The notes under the pieces are model-generated. The model had not been told where the DNA came from, did not search any database, and was given only the letters and a program-made list of their open reading frames with translations. From positions 15,614,193 to 15,678,192 of the forward strand of contig NC_091012.1 in the NCBI RefSeq assembly GCF_041146395.1: 64,000 nt of DNA. Direction: 5' to 3'. Position 1 is the first letter of the stretch. Each line of letters opens with the position of its first letter. This document shows, piece by piece, positions 1 through 15,420 of this stretch. Origin of the DNA: Eulemur rufifrons (lineage: Eukaryota; Chordata; Mammalia; Primates; Lemuridae). The position numbers and the translations under genes are program-made.

Positions 1-899
1 AGTAGAACTTGGACAAAGACTTTGCTAGTTAGCTTGCTAAACTATAGCTGTGTCCTGACAGTTGCATCATTTATGCAGAATTCCTGTGTTTAGTCTTCAT
101 CATTTGGAATAACAAATCCTATTCAAGTACTTGGGATTGTTTTTCTCCTCCCCACAGCAAACCTGTAAAGAGAAGTCAAACTGCATGACCCAGAGGGACA
201 GAATACTTAGGTCAGTGCCTACTCCTGTAGCATCCAGCAAGGGTTTAGGAGAGGAGGCTTCTGCTGTGCACTTGAATAGAAACCCCTCAGTGGGCACTGG
301 ATCAGACACAGGACTTATCGTGAAGCTGCAAGCCATTTGGGGACACTTAGCACCTGCTGGAGAGAAGCATGGGTGGTGCTTCCACATGCGGAGAGATAAG
401 CGATGCAGGAGGGAGAGCTGGGTTGGGAGACGGGGAAGTTCATTGCAAACAAGGGAAGCTTGATGTGCCTATGAAATAGCAGAGGGGTCCTGTGTAGTCA
501 TCATTTAGATATATGAGACTGGAGCAGGAATCTGAGCTAGTGGTAAGGAATGAAGAGTAAGAGTAGCTGTTCACATGTGGAGAAAGTCTATAGAATCAAA
601 GTGGACAGAGTATAGATTTCTAAGGACTATCATAATTTAAGGGACAAGTCCCCAGAGGGGCAGCTAGAGTGGGAGGAGGAAAACTAGGAAAGAGTGATAA
701 AAGGAGACAAGATAAGAGAGGCTATGGTCATAATGCTAATGCTGCCAAGAAGTTGCTAAGTGATGGGGTAGAGGAGAGCACTGGTGGAACAAAGTTCTTG
801 CCTTTATGAGCTGATGATCTAGTGAGGAAGACATTAAGTATTTTTTCAGGTATACAAATATCCCAGGTGGTGGAAAATACCAAAAAGACAAAGCAGGGA
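1..899. other. No gene recognised
   Basis: This stretch has only short open frames without splice context or codon bias. No repeat family was recognised with confidence before about position 900. Confidence 0.5.
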
Positions 900-1998
900 A
901 TGAGATACAGTGATTGGAGGTACTCACTATTTTAGGTAGAATCATCAGAAAGTGCCTCTCCCAAGAGGCCACATTTGAACAGTGACCTGACCAAAGCGAG
1001 GAAGGTAAGGAGCTCTGGCATTACACTCAGTGGAAAAAGTGCCAAGAGTCTGAGACAGGAATGTGTTTCATGTGTGTTCAAAGTACAAACAGCAAGGTGG
1101 CCAGTGGGGTCTGAGTGAGGAATCAGGGAAAGAAGGAGGAGAGGAGGTCACATGGGCAATGCTGTAGCTCGGTGGTCCCCAAACTTTTTGGCACCAGGGA
1201 CCATTTTCATGGAAGAACATTTTTCCATGGACTGTGGGGGTGGGGGCATGATGGTATTGGGATGATTCAAATGCATTACATTTATTGTGTACTTTATTTC
1301 TATTATTATTACATTGTAATACATAATGAAATAATTATACACTATATTCACTATAGGTTGGGAACACCTGCCATAGCTCACAGGGCCTTCTGGCTTTCAG
1401 GGCATGGAAAGAAGTTCGGTTTTTATTCCAGTTTGATGGGTAACTTTTGGTAGATCTTGAGCAGGGGAGTGAAGGGCCTTAATTTAAGAGGTTATACTGA
1501 CTGCTCAGGGGAGAGTAGACCATAGTTGGAACTCAGAATGTAGGCAGAGAAGAGGGTTAGGAAGAAACTCTGGTGATAAAACTGAGCAGTGACAAATGGT
1601 GGCTCAGAATGAAAAGCGGACAGACTCCTGATGGAGGAATTGCTCACAGGTTGGAGCAGGGTAACTCATGTAGGTATTTGCCCCAGCAACTAGTCAATGG
1701 CAATGCCCTTTCCATTATTAGGGCAGACTTGGGGAGTTGTGTGTTTGGAAAAAGAGCTCTGCTTTAGAAGTGTGAAGACACGAGGGACCTTGGCAAGAGG
1801 AGTCTCTGGAGAGTGACAGTGACAGGGGGCAGATGGAGTGGGTTAAGAAGAGACAGGAGATGAGAAGCTGGCACCAGAGCATGATTCTGTGAGCAAATGA
1901 GCAGAAACATCTCAGGAGTTGTGGGGAATGGGATGGGAACAAAGGGAACACATTCATCTTGGGGAAAATCTCTGGCAGAGAGGGGGAAAGTCTTCAAA
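900..1998 (+). repeat. Ancient mammalian interspersed repeat, split by a DNA transposon
   Basis: The text around 955-1130 ('gaacagtgacctga', 'gagacaggaatgtg', 'aaggtggccagtgggg') and around 1380-1580 ('ttgagcaggggagtgaa', 'aggttatactgactgct') matches a repeat common in mammalian genomes whose family name I cannot fix. The two parts are continuous in that repeat and are separated here by the hAT-type element at 1171-1369. The divergence is high, so this is an old insertion. Confidence 0.55.
1171..1369 (+). mobile_element. MER1-like non-autonomous hAT transposon, internally shortened
   Basis: The left end 'ggtggtccccaaac' and right end 'ggttgggaacacct' are inverted. The interior ('caccagggaccattttcatgg', 'cattacatttattgtg', 'ttattacattgtaatac') is the well-known MER1 (Charlie group) sequence. 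Much of the consensus interior is missing. The flanks 'gtagctc' and 'atagctc' are probably the 8-bp target duplication after decay. Confidence 0.75.
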
Positions 1999-2099
1999 AT
2001 GAGGTAATTGTTGGAACAGTGACCTGCAGAAGTGGGATGGGATTGATTGCATTGATAGGAGAGTTAGCTTCAGTGAAAAAAGAAATACTTCTCTGGGCT

Positions 2100-2415
2100 G
2101 TTTTCAACATTATCATGATGAATGACCTTTTTCGTGTGTTGAATTCAGTTTGCTAATATTTTGTTAAGAATTTTTGCCCCTATGTTTATGAGAGACAGCG
2201 GCCTGTCATTGTTCTTGTTTTGTCTATGTCTAATTTTGGTATAAGGTAATACTGGCCTCATAGGATGAGTTAGAAAGTATTCCTCTTCCTTGATTTTTTG
2301 AAATAGTTACAGTAGGATAGTATTAATTTTTAAAAATCTTTTGTAGAATTCAGCAGTGAAGCCATCATGTTCTGGGCTTTTCTTTGATGGAAGATTTTTT
2401 ATCACTGCTTCTACA
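2100..2415 (-). mobile_element. Old L1 ORF2 fragment (antisense)
   Basis: The text 'ggtataaggtaatactggcctcataggatgag' read in pieces, and 'gaattcagcagtgaagccatc', are antisense reverse-transcriptase codons of L1 ORF2. The fragment is truncated at both ends and carries stops. Confidence 0.8.
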
Positions 2416-2734
2416 AGTATATTAAATACTTGTTAAATAGACATTAAAATATATTTAATATATTATCATAAATACATGTATACTTTAATATATTAAATAC
2501 ATTTATTTAATCAATATAAAACATAAATATATATTTTTATTGCACCCTTGAACAATCTAATCTTTTTGAATGTACATGGAAATTTTACCAAAATTGAGCA
2601 TATGATGAATGGGAGAGTAAGCCTTAAAAAATTCCAAATGATTTAAATTGATTAGAGTATACGTTCTTTACCTTAATATAATTTACCTAGAAAATCAGTA
2701 ACAGAAATACTAGAAATGCCAAATTTCTTTGAAC

Positions 2735-3465
2735 TTAAGCTAATTCTTTTAAGGCTGTTAATATATTACAGACAATATCATGATTTAAGTAAGAAAATAT
2801 GTGCATCAAGTAGTTCAAGAAACTCCAAGAGAATAAACACATATTCATACCAACGCACATGATCATCAAATTGTTAAAAGTCAGAATTTTGAAAGCAGCT
2901 GGACAGAAGAGAATCATCCTATGCAAATTATTCTCAATAAGATTAGCAGCATATTTCTCATCAGAAACAAGGTCTGAAGGGAGTGAATAACATTTGTAAA
3001 GTGCTGAAAGAAAAAAATATATATCAATATAGAATTTTATATCCAACAAAGCTATCCTTTTTCATAAATGAAAAAAAGCTATTGAGATATTCAAAGATGG
3101 ATAAAACTTAGGGGGCTCTTTGCTAGTAGAGCTGCCCTACAAGGAATGCTGAAGGGAGTCCTCTGGCCAGAAATGAAAGGACACTAGGCAGAAACTCAAA
3201 GTAATATGACGAACAGAGAAATAAACTGCAAGGTAAATATAATAGCCTATACTATTGAATTTTGGCTTATAACTAGTCTTTTTTTTTCATTTCCTATATT
3301 ATTTAAAAGACAAACATGAATATTTATAAATTCATGTTAATAGGCACACTGTGAATGACAATGTCACTTGTGCAACAATAACCTAAGGTGGATGTGTAAG
3401 AAGCAGAGCTTTTGCATGCTACCAATGCTAAGTTGGTATATAATCAACCTAGATTTTTTAAATCA
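2735..3465 (+). mobile_element. L1M-type element, left part (ORF1 end and inter-ORF region)
   Basis: The phrases 'gtgctgaaagaaaaaaa', 'ccaacaaagctatcctttt' and 'ctgccctacaaggaatgctg' belong to the old L1M/HAL1 ORF1 region and the sequence after it. The element seems to resume near 7456, so the FOXK2 retrocopy between them landed inside this L1. Confidence 0.7.
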
Positions 3466-5059
3466 CATTTTGTCTTTATGTAACTAATAAACATTCCTAA
3501 AATTGCCTAAATTTACCATTATGAGCCATTTCATTCCACCAGGAAGATACAGATATTTTTTTCCTCTCTTAAAAAAGTTAAATACCAAAATTACTACATT
3601 TAAGTAAATAACATTATGATAATGACACCAAAAATTCAAAATAACGCTAACATCCTTTTTCTATTTGCACTGCTGCTCTGTCCTAAACCCTAGAACACTC
3701 TGGAAAGGTCTGGAAAGGAGAATGTTTTTTTCCTATGGAGTCTGGGCTGAGGCTGGGGGTGGGGGGAGGTTGGAACTTCTCATTCTCTCACTTGTTTCCT
3801 TTCCTCTCCTTTTCAATTTTGGTAGGAGATAAGTCAGCCTTAGTTTTGAATTCAGTTCTGAAAAGTCAGGGAAGTCTCTTACTGCAAATCAGAAAACAAC
3901 CTAAATGTTTCCAGTGCTTAATCACAGGGTGCTTGCTTAGACCCTAGAATTAACATTCAGCTCCCGCTCCATTGGCATGGCTGCTCCCGCCTGGAGTGGG
4001 GACAAGTGCAATATAACTGAGAAGACAGTTGGTCAGATGATGCCTTGAGCTGGCGACTAAACCTGCAATAACACACTATGGAGAAATCTGTGATCTTTGT
4101 TTGAAAATGCTTGTGATAAGAGACTGAGTTTCCCCCAAAATGTAGTGGTAATGGCTCTGTTGTTTTAAATACACAATACTTACGAGACTGGCTTTACTTA
4201 GAATGGAAAATTTTTCCAGGGACAAAGTTAACACAAAGAAACAAACAACAAAAAACAGCAAGAAAGAGAACAGTTAAGTGCAGCTCGGATGAGACCGGGC
4301 AGTTCTTTCCCAGCACCAGCTTGTCCCTGAATTCTCACGGTCACATGCAGCCTCAGCATTAGTCTTCTGTCCTGCGCACTGAAATGGAGGTGGATTAAAT
4401 TCACCAAGCAACTGCTCTAACGTGGAAAATCTGCAAGTGTCATAAAGTAGCTCCACCTGAACAAGATAAAGAAATCATTCCATAGGCTGAAAACAACAAA
4501 AACACAAAACTACTTTGTTTCTTTTCTCCAAATGAAATCCACATGAAAGATCCTGTATGATTTACAAAATTTCCAGAGTAGAAAGGCAGTGATGTGAAAT
4601 GTCACAGACCTCATTATTGTGTAAAGAAAGTGCACTTGGAAATATTCTAATTGCACATGTGAACAACAAAATACCGTCTTGCCTGCCAGTACCAGCGGTG
4701 AGTACTGCGAGGGCCGTGGTGGGGGGCGGATGGGAGGGTGGTCCTGCCTGGTCTCTGCAGGCGGCCGAGTCCCTGGAGGTCCGCTGGCACCTGCCCCTGA
4801 CCGCTGACCACGCTGCATCATCCTCACACGGAGATGCCTGGTCCTCCAGGAAGGGCCATGGTTTTTCACTGGTAGTTAAAAGCTTCGCTCAAAGTCAGCA
4901 GCCCAGGGAGTGCTCAGCAGGAGAGACACTGTCTCAAGTACCAGGTTTTGTTGTGTGTGGTTTTTGTTCAAGTGTGACTTCTGCCTGTAAATTAAGGAGT
5001 TTTCAGGCCACCTGGGTTTTGTATTTTCAGTACTGAGAGGTGAAGTCCAAACGCAGGGC
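3466..5059 (-). pseudogene. FOXK2: Probable 3' UTR part of the FOXK2 retrocopy
   Basis: This stretch lies between the end of the FOXK2-derived coding part and the point where the left L1M half stops. Because the flanking L1M halves look continuous with each other, it is most simply the 3' UTR of the same retrotransposed mRNA, read on the minus strand. I do not recognise the 3' UTR itself. A short T-rich run near 3468 could be the remnant of a poly(A) tail. An open minus-strand stretch at 4274-4456 (60 codons) is taken as chance. Confidence 0.45.
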
Positions 5060-7420
<2,361 letters not shown>

Positions 7421-7455
7421 GGAGCAAGCCAATTAGCAACGGCTAGTGGCCTCAA

Positions 7456-9600
7456 TCTTGATTTAATAAATTTATAATGTTAAATTCAAGCACATATAAA
7501 CCACTAAGAAATTTCAACAGAATACAAATAAAAGCCAATGAGAAGGAAATCAAAATAGTACCCTACAAAACTTTATTGAATGCAAAGAAGGAACTGATGG
7601 AGGGAATAAAGAAAAAAAAGGTAAGAGGTACACAGGAAACAAATAGTAAAATAGCATAGATAAGTTCCCTCTTATCAGTAATTAATTAAGTGTAAACGTA
7701 TGAAAGTCTACAATGAAAGGAAGAAACTGGAGGAATACATTTTAAACAACAAGCAACAAAATGATCCAAGTATGTGTTATCTACAAAAGCTATCTTTTAT
7801 ATTCAAAGATATATGTATATGTTGAAAGTGAAAGGATAGAAAAACACATTCCATTCAACATTAGGTGTCCATGTTATTATCAGACAAAATAAACTCTAAG
7901 CCAAAATCTTTTATAAAAGATACAGGCCATTATTTATTGAAAAAACAATTGATTCATCAAAAAGATACAGTTAGAAACATTTATGCACCAAGCAACAGTA
8001 CGCCAAAATATATGAGACAATTATTGACAAAATGGAGAGGAGAAATCATTCTACAATACAGGTTGGAAACTTTAATACCCCATTTTCTTTAATGGATAGA
8101 TGATCTGGACAGAAGATCAGTAAGGAAAGGAAGATTTGAAAAGTGCTATAAACCAGCCAAATAGAGCAGACATAAAGAAATTCCTCCACAGAGCATAAGG
8201 CACATTTCTATCAAGCCCAGATGGAAAATTCTCCAAGTTAGACCACATATTAGAGCAGAAAACAAGTGAAAATAAATGTAAAAAGACAGAAGTTATAACA
8301 AGTATCTTCTCTGATCACAATAGAATGAAGCCAGACATCAAAAACAGAAGGAAAAATGCAAACTTCGTAAATAGGAAATTAAACATCACAGTGATAAGCA
8401 ATCAATGAAACAAAGAAGATAATACAGAAGAAATGGGAAAATACTGAGAGGGACATAAAAATGAAAACACAATATAACAGAACATAGATTCAGTGACTGC
8501 AGTGCTTAGAGGGATGGTTAAAGCAGTGAATGCCTATATGAAACAAGAAGAAATGTCTTGAATAACCCTATATTACAATAGAAGGACTTAGAAAAATAAA
8601 GGCAAATGAAACCCAAGCCTAATAGAACAAAGGACTAATAAATATTACAGTGAAGACAAATAAAATTGAGAGGAGAAAAACATTAGAGAAAATGAACAAA
8701 ACTAAAAGGTAGTTCTCCGATAGGATTAACAAAATTGATAAATATGTAGGTACACTGACCAAGAATATAGAAGAGAGGATATGAATATTTACAATCATAA
8801 ATGAAAGTGGAGACACTAATAAATACCTTACAGAAATAAAATGGATTATAGAAGAATGTTATCAGCCGTTGCACAAAGAGATAACCTGAATGAAATGAAC
8901 AAACTTCTATAAACACATACATTACTGAAAGTGACTGATAATGAAACAGAAAATAGGAACAAACCTATAAAATATAAAGAGGCTGAATCAGAAAAAGAAA
9001 TCAATCAAATATATTAAAGCAACTCCCAACAAAGAAAAACAGTACCAGATGGCAAAAATTAAGAAAACAATTCCACAGAATAGAAAATACTCTTTAACTA
9101 TGGAATAATTTTAATCAAAGAGGTGAAATAATTGAATGCTGAAAAGTACAAAATATTTCTAAGAGTTAAAGAACAGCCTAACAAATGAAAATGCACCCAG
9201 TGTTCATGGATTAAAAAATTCAATTGTTAAGATGGCAATACTCCAGAAAGTGATCTATATAGTCAATGTATTCCCTATTTTAAAAAGTGCCTGTCTTTTC
9301 AGAAGTGGGAAAGTATATTCTCAAATACATATGGAATTGTCCACCTAATAGCCAAAACAAACAAACAAACAAACAAACAAAAAAACTGAAAAATAGAAGT
9401 AGGAGAACTCACACTTTCCAGTTTTAAAATATATTACAAAACTACAGAATCAAAACTGTGGCAATGGCAAATGGGTAGAAAAATAAATATATGGAATACA
9501 ACTGAGAGTCCACAAATAAACCCATATAATTATTGTCAATTGATTTTTTTATAGTCACACTTGCATTTGATTAAAGAAAATACAAAAATCCTCACAAATG
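7456..9600 (+). mobile_element. L1M-type element, right part (ORF2, decayed)
   Basis: From 'aaacaaatagtaaaatagcat' the sequence follows L1M ORF2 in order. It includes endonuclease-region text ('ccttatcagtaatta', 'gttgaaagtgaaagg', 'ccccattttctttaatgg') and reverse-transcriptase-region text ('caacaaagaaaaacagtaccagat', in part), and ends near 9600. Many stops, frameshifts and internal deletions are present. A (CAAA)n stretch lies at 9356-9380. Confidence 0.85.
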
Positions 9601-10139
9601 GTTCCTGTATGAATTCTAATTAAGAAACATTACTTTCAGAGTAATAATACTCGGTGATAATTTTCAGAAGACTCTAAGAGCTTCTTTACCATTTAAGGGG
9701 TACATAGGGTGCAGGTGTTTCCGTGAATGTATTCTTAAATAAGAGACTACACCACTCTAATTTGCCTGGCTGTAGCTCTGTTCCAGGTTACTGACTGCTA
9801 GTTCATGTTCCAGAGTTTCTTTGCCAACAGGTTACTTACAAAAGAGGCACCTCCAAAGTCTTAGAGTGAATTGGGAAAGGGCTGGTTAAATGAAGAAACA
9901 GGCTATCATTCCCCTGTAAAAGTTCATTGTTTCCTTTCCCAATATATCTTTTTATTGAGAACTTCTATTTTTTATCCTTTTCTCCTCCTCTGCCATCTCA
10001 CACTCTGGGTCTACCTGCTGTATTTTGGCCACCTGCACCTCATTCATTTGTATCAGTTGTAAGATGGAAATTGGTTGATGGGGTTCCTCCTCAGGCGTCT
10101 TTATAAAAGCACCTTCCTGAGAGATTTTGCTCCTGTAGT
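9601..10139. other. No gene recognised
   Basis: No coding signature or familiar repeat was seen. An AATAAA (minus strand) at about 10139-10146 may belong to the candidate retrocopy that follows. Confidence 0.4.
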
Positions 10140-10610
10140 TTTTATTGGAAGTTATTCTGACAGCTGAATAACAGGTGGAGCAGTCCCCTCACATACTGGG
10201 AAGCAACGAACTCTTTCTCGTCATTGCACAGTTCTCTATAAGAAGCAGCAAATGATTCTGGGCTGCAGCGTGGGGTGGTATTCGGCCTCTTCCTCCCCCT
10301 ATCCCTGACTCTGCAGGAAGTAGAGCTGCTCAAGGGCATCGTGTTGGCAATCTTCTCCTTCCCCAGGATGTGGATACTCAAACATGGGCTGACACTGGGC
10401 TTCACTTTCTCTTTCCTTTCACAGCCTGTAATTGTTTTGGTGCCAGGCTTGAAGTTCTCCAGCACTTCAGCTGTGGGGAATCCCGCTGTGGTAAGCTCCT
10501 TGCATTCAGCTAAGAGTTGCATGCTTGGCAAGCGCTGGCCAGGTGCATTGCTTGAGGGCAGTATTTCCTATATCGCATCAATTTTCTTGTTCTAGCACAT
10601 ATTCGGAATT
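10140..10610 (-). pseudogene. Candidate processed pseudogene of an unidentified gene
   Basis: The minus strand is open for 129 codons (10142-10531), with protein-like composition ('LLAECKELTTAGFPTAEVLENF'-type text, read in pieces). Related open text ('NSEYVLEQE') lies upstream after in-frame stops. The region is followed by a minus-strand AATAAA. There are no splice sites. I do not recognise the parent. A retrocopy is the simplest explanation, but chance openness in GC-richer DNA is possible. Confidence 0.3.
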
Positions 10611-13600
10611 TTCTACTACAGCAAGCAATTGGCTCTTTTCCAATTTGGAGAGGTATTGGCAGGTTTTATAATTTTGTTGTTTTGTATTTTTCACTATATT
10701 CCGTCTGGACACTAGCTATCTGAGTCCCACTGAGGCCCAAAGAGGCAGCAGCAACATCCTGCCACCAGAGCAAGGGTCACAGGGGGTCCGCTAGGGAGCC
10801 CGAGCTAATTGATTGTGAACAAGGGTGTAGATGCATTTCCGTGGGAGGGGGGAAGAGTTGTCAACAAATATTGCTAGAAAACTTGGATATCAACCATGCA
10901 GAATGAATGAAGCTGGACTCCTAGCACAAACCTGTACAAAATTGACTCAAAATGAATCATTTACGCTCATGCAAAGGTAAATGTATTTCTGTGTGTTCAA
11001 CCCCACTTGTGTTTTAATTGGGTCCCCTATCACCTGTACTCTGACAAACATTTTTCTGTCTGAAGTGATCCTTGGGCATATTCCTGTCACTGGATGTTCA
11101 AGGCTTTGTTCCCAGAGGCTTTGCAGGTGGTGGCATGGACATGCCACATTTTATATAAAGTACAACATAATTGACCTTTTAAGACAACATAAGAATGGTA
11201 CATTTTTCATCTGAAGACATTCTTAAATATGGCTACGTAGAAAATTTGTTTAAACCATTAATCAGACCTTGATTTGGAGAAACTGTGAAGAGAAACTTTG
11301 TTCTCTTCCCCAGGTTAAGAACATACGTTACTCACCAAGAAATACTTTGTGGTTAGAGTCTCAATTCAATGTCACAGACTTGTTTTATTCTGTGAAACAA
11401 TTAAAAAATTTCATTAAGGGAGTAGGTCAAACTAGTAAGGAAATAGTTAATTCTTTGAAGCAAATAGCAAGTAGGCAGAATTCTTATCATATTTTTATAG
11501 TTGTATAAAAATAAATCATGGCTGACGATTGTTTTATGCTGCCTCTACTGATTAACAATTCTTATTTTTTAAAGAAAACTTTACTTAACATCAACTTGAA
11601 AAACACACAGAACTTTGTATGTAGAAGTTCCAGAAAGACAAGAACACCAATATTAATGCAAAAAAAATTGAAAAACAGTTTGTAGGTAGATACAGATATA
11701 ATAAATAAAAATATTTTTATATTTTATAAAAATTTATTGAAATGTAATGAATCAATTTCACTTTTTAGTTTTGATCACTATCCTTTTGTCTTTTCTAATC
11801 ATTTTAATATTTTTATACTAAAAGTGTATTATGTGGGTGTGTGGGCATGAAAGTGTGTACAATTTATAAATATTTGAGAATAATAGTGTACAACTTTTTG
11901 ACGCACATTTTGAATGTGAGTATGTAATGAAGTGTACCTAAATATTTCTCAAAGGTTTATGGATAACATTAGTTAATATTTTTAACATGGCAAATCTAAT
12001 TTAGAAAATTGTTACAATCTTTAATCTCACAACTAAAATAATCCTTTTTAATTTTTGTAAAGAATATTGAATATTTTCTTATTTACAAATACCAATAACA
12101 ACAACAGGAAAAATGTAAACCCTCTACTCTTACCAATTACAGAGGAAAACATTTTTAAAAATCCCTTTGAATATTTGTGGCATTCAGGAATATGCTATCC
12201 TCTCCTTATTGCTATATTTCTTTCAATTCTATTTAATCTTTGTTTTATTTGTAACTCCACCCTACTGCTTGTACTAGGAAATTTTCAATAAATATCTGTC
12301 ATGCCTTACACTTAAGATGGTTTTAGTTCCATAAGTCTCTCTAAACTTATCATGGTCAAAATTTAAAAAATTTTCAAAAGCCAGTATATTTTTGTTAAAA
12401 AATATACATGTCCATAAAGTAGTTATATTTTTATTTGTCAAAATTATTGGAGGTCCTATGTAAGAATTGGATGGTAATTTGCAAACTGGTTTTTACACAT
12501 GACTTCAGTGTGTTGCTTTGTAATCTAGAGTTTCCCTGTAAGAATGATACATGGCAAACAAAGTCAAATAAATAAGAAAAGCAATTCCAAGTTGTAACTT
12601 GCTCATATAAACAAAAAAATACATCAATTATGTTTAATTAATTCAAACTAGCTAGTGGACAATTTACTAAGTTCTGTTAGTGAAACAAAAAAGTTGTAGG
12701 TAGTTCAGTGTAAAAAAAGAAAATGTCTCCATAGCTCTATGCTACCATCCAGGTTTAAAGACATATCTGACCATTCCATGTAATATTTTTGATAGAGTGA
12801 AAAGGCTTGCAGGGTTTAAAAAATATTTGTTTTTCTTGTTACCCATTACTAACCAAAATTTTCACATTTATTTGTGTTCTTATATATCGTAGTATTTACC
12901 TCCTCACAGAAAACAAGCAATTAAAAATAGTAATAATTTCCTTCTTCCACTAAAACTTCACTGTCAGAACAGCTTTTAGATGGTTGTGTGTAATCAGTAA
13001 ATATCTTTGAAAAATTAAGACTTTAGCCTGTACTTCTCACAAGGGATATGAGTTTTATTATTTCAAATCTACATTCAATATATTGATTTATGGAGATTGG
13101 GAAACAACATATCTTATTTTGTACCTAGTCATTTTTAAATAAGTAGGATAAGGAAGAATTTTAGTGGCCAGTCAGATAAATTAAAATGCATTTCTTTATT
13201 AACTGTCACATGTGTAGACATGTACTTGGCAATAAAAGTTAAAAAAAATATATACAGTCAAAAATTCAAAGAATTTACACAAATGTGTGGGTGATAAACA
13301 CATAAAAAATTCCTGTAATTCCATGTAAAATTCAAATTTTAAACAAAATGTAGGTAGAATAAATATGAATTTATTAGGAAGGTTCAAAGCAAAAGCGGTA
13401 TTTGAGTTGGATTTAAAGACTAGATAGATGGTAAGGGAAGAGCATGATATTATGGGCAAAGAAGGAAAGTGGCACAGTCAGAGACCAGTTTAGGTTTATT
13501 CTGAGAATGAGGAGTGTACTCAGGTGAGGACTTCAGGTTTGTATAGAGAAGAATGAGAATTAGGGACACAAAAATATATTGCATATAGATTTTGCAAGAC

Positions 13601-14132
13601 AAAAAATATTCTACTTTCATGAAATGTAACTTACAAACAACTTGGGCTGTCTGCTCACACATACAGCCTTGTGGAACACATGCACTTTCAGAGATGATCT
13701 AGAAAGCCGATAAGAAAAGTGACTTTCCTGAGGGAGATGGCGGTTAATGTGAGAAGATGCTGAAGAGGAGAAAGGTTGGATAAGGTGGGGGATATAACCA
13801 TTTATGTCACTCACAGGATTTAACTGGTAAGAGCTCTTTCAAAAGTGGTAAGATCAGTAGTGCCAAAAAATCTATTATATTAATATTATTATGATATATA
13901 GATGATACCTTTAGGAAAAAGAAAATGTAATGAAAAGGATGGTAAGGAGTAAGAAAAACCATTTTATAGACAGAGGAATCTTAAACTTTATGCAGGTAAA
14001 AGCATGAAGTAAGAAACATGACAAGCAGAGCTTTAGGAAAACAAAACAAAACAAAAAAATAGAATCGATCCATCCTGGAGGCTTTCAAGGATTTTGTAAT
14101 AATCTGTTGGAAAAGGCAAATAAATAAGTAAA
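10611..14132. other. AT-rich intergenic sequence, no gene recognised
   Basis: Only short open frames are present. Text near 13380-13560 ('atttgagttggatttaaagac', in pieces) resembles the same ancient repeat seen at 900-1998. The rest holds nothing I can name. Confidence 0.5.
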
Positions 14133-14482
14133 TGGAGTCTGGGCACGTGGCTCACACCTGTAATCCTAACACTCTGGGAGGCCAAGGTGGGAGGATTCCT
14201 TGAGGTCAGGAGTTTGAGGCCACCCTGAGCAAGAGTGAGACCCTGTCTCTACTAAAAGTAGAAAAAATTAGCCAGGCAACTAAAAATAGAAACAAAAAAT
14301 TAGCCGGTTGTGGTGGCTCTCGCCTGTAGTCCCAGCTACTGGGGAGGCTGAGGCAGGAGGATTGCTTGAGCTCAGGAGTTTGAGGTTGCTGTGAGCTAGG
14401 CTGATGCCACAGCTCTAATTCTAGCCAAGGCAATAAAGCAAGACTCTGTCTCAAAAAAATTTTAAAAAATTAAAAAAAAAAG
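14133..14482 (+). mobile_element. Strepsirrhine-type Alu
   Basis: This is a dimeric Alu: left arm 'ctcacacctgtaatcctaac', right arm 'tgtagtcccagctactggg', and an A-rich tail. The linker duplicates 'attagcc...actaaaaatagaaa', and the right arm has 'gagctaggctgatgcc', both typical of lemur and loris Alus. It is flanked by the target duplication 'aagtaaatgga' / 'aagtaagtgga'. Confidence 0.95.
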
Positions 14483-15420
14483 TAAGTGGAGATGACCTGG
14501 GCAGTGATGGACAGGGCAAGGGTCATGAAATATTAGTATTGAGAACGATTCCAGTGGAATCATGGGAGGCAAATGTGGAATTATGGAAAATGTTTTAAGC
14601 TATAAATAAGTCAGATTCAAGTGGAGCCCAAACTCTTAAACTTATACAGTTTTAAAATATAAAAGCTTATTTTTGAGGCTGGTTCTTCCTTAGTAAATCA
14701 TTCATGTTTGTGGAGATACTTAACTATTATAATGGTACAAGTTATTTCCTGTATAACAAACATATTAAATAGATGATAATGTGGATGACTAGCATTGGAT
14801 ATAATGATGCAGTGATGGTGACAACTTTGGTAGTCAGGGTACAGAAGAGAGGTTATAAAAACACAGGGCTTTAAAGAATAGATAGTAAGAAGATAATTTC
14901 TTAGGGATAAGTGGAAGTGAAAAATATAGGAGTTTCATTTTGCATGTGAAATTTTCAGATTACTATGCTGTATGTAAAAGGTAAATCTGCATGTGGGATC
15001 AGTGTCAAAATTAGTAGTACTTTCAGATGTCAAAGCAATCATATAGGAAAATGAATACAATTTAAAATAATAGATAACAAGCATGGGGAAATGTCCCCAG
15101 TCATTTTATTAAAACCATACGAGATTCAACTACATTAACTCTTGGTTGCTTAGGAGTGTACACAAAATATTTACAAATGTTTCATAGTCAAATTCAGTAT
15201 TCTCTTCCCCTTATGATCACAAGGATAACTTCTCTACCTATATTACTTTTTGACCACTGACACTTAAATTACCTATAGTGAAGGCCAGTTTTAACTTTCC
15301 TCCAAACTTTTCCTGAGTCCTTATTTTCAAAGATAACAGATAACTATAAAATGATATTTTAAAATGACATGCAGAATATATGTGCACAGAGCACCCTTGA
15401 CATAAGTGACTCCATCTTAT
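14483..15420. other. No gene recognised
   Basis: AT-rich sequence with no coding signature and no repeat I can name. Confidence 0.4.

Noticed and set aside
4274..4456. Minus-strand 60-codon frame with protein-like start ('MELLYDTCRFSTLEQLLGEF')
   Set aside because: It lies in the probable 3' UTR of the FOXK2 retrocopy, is short, and has no match that I know; recorded as chance.
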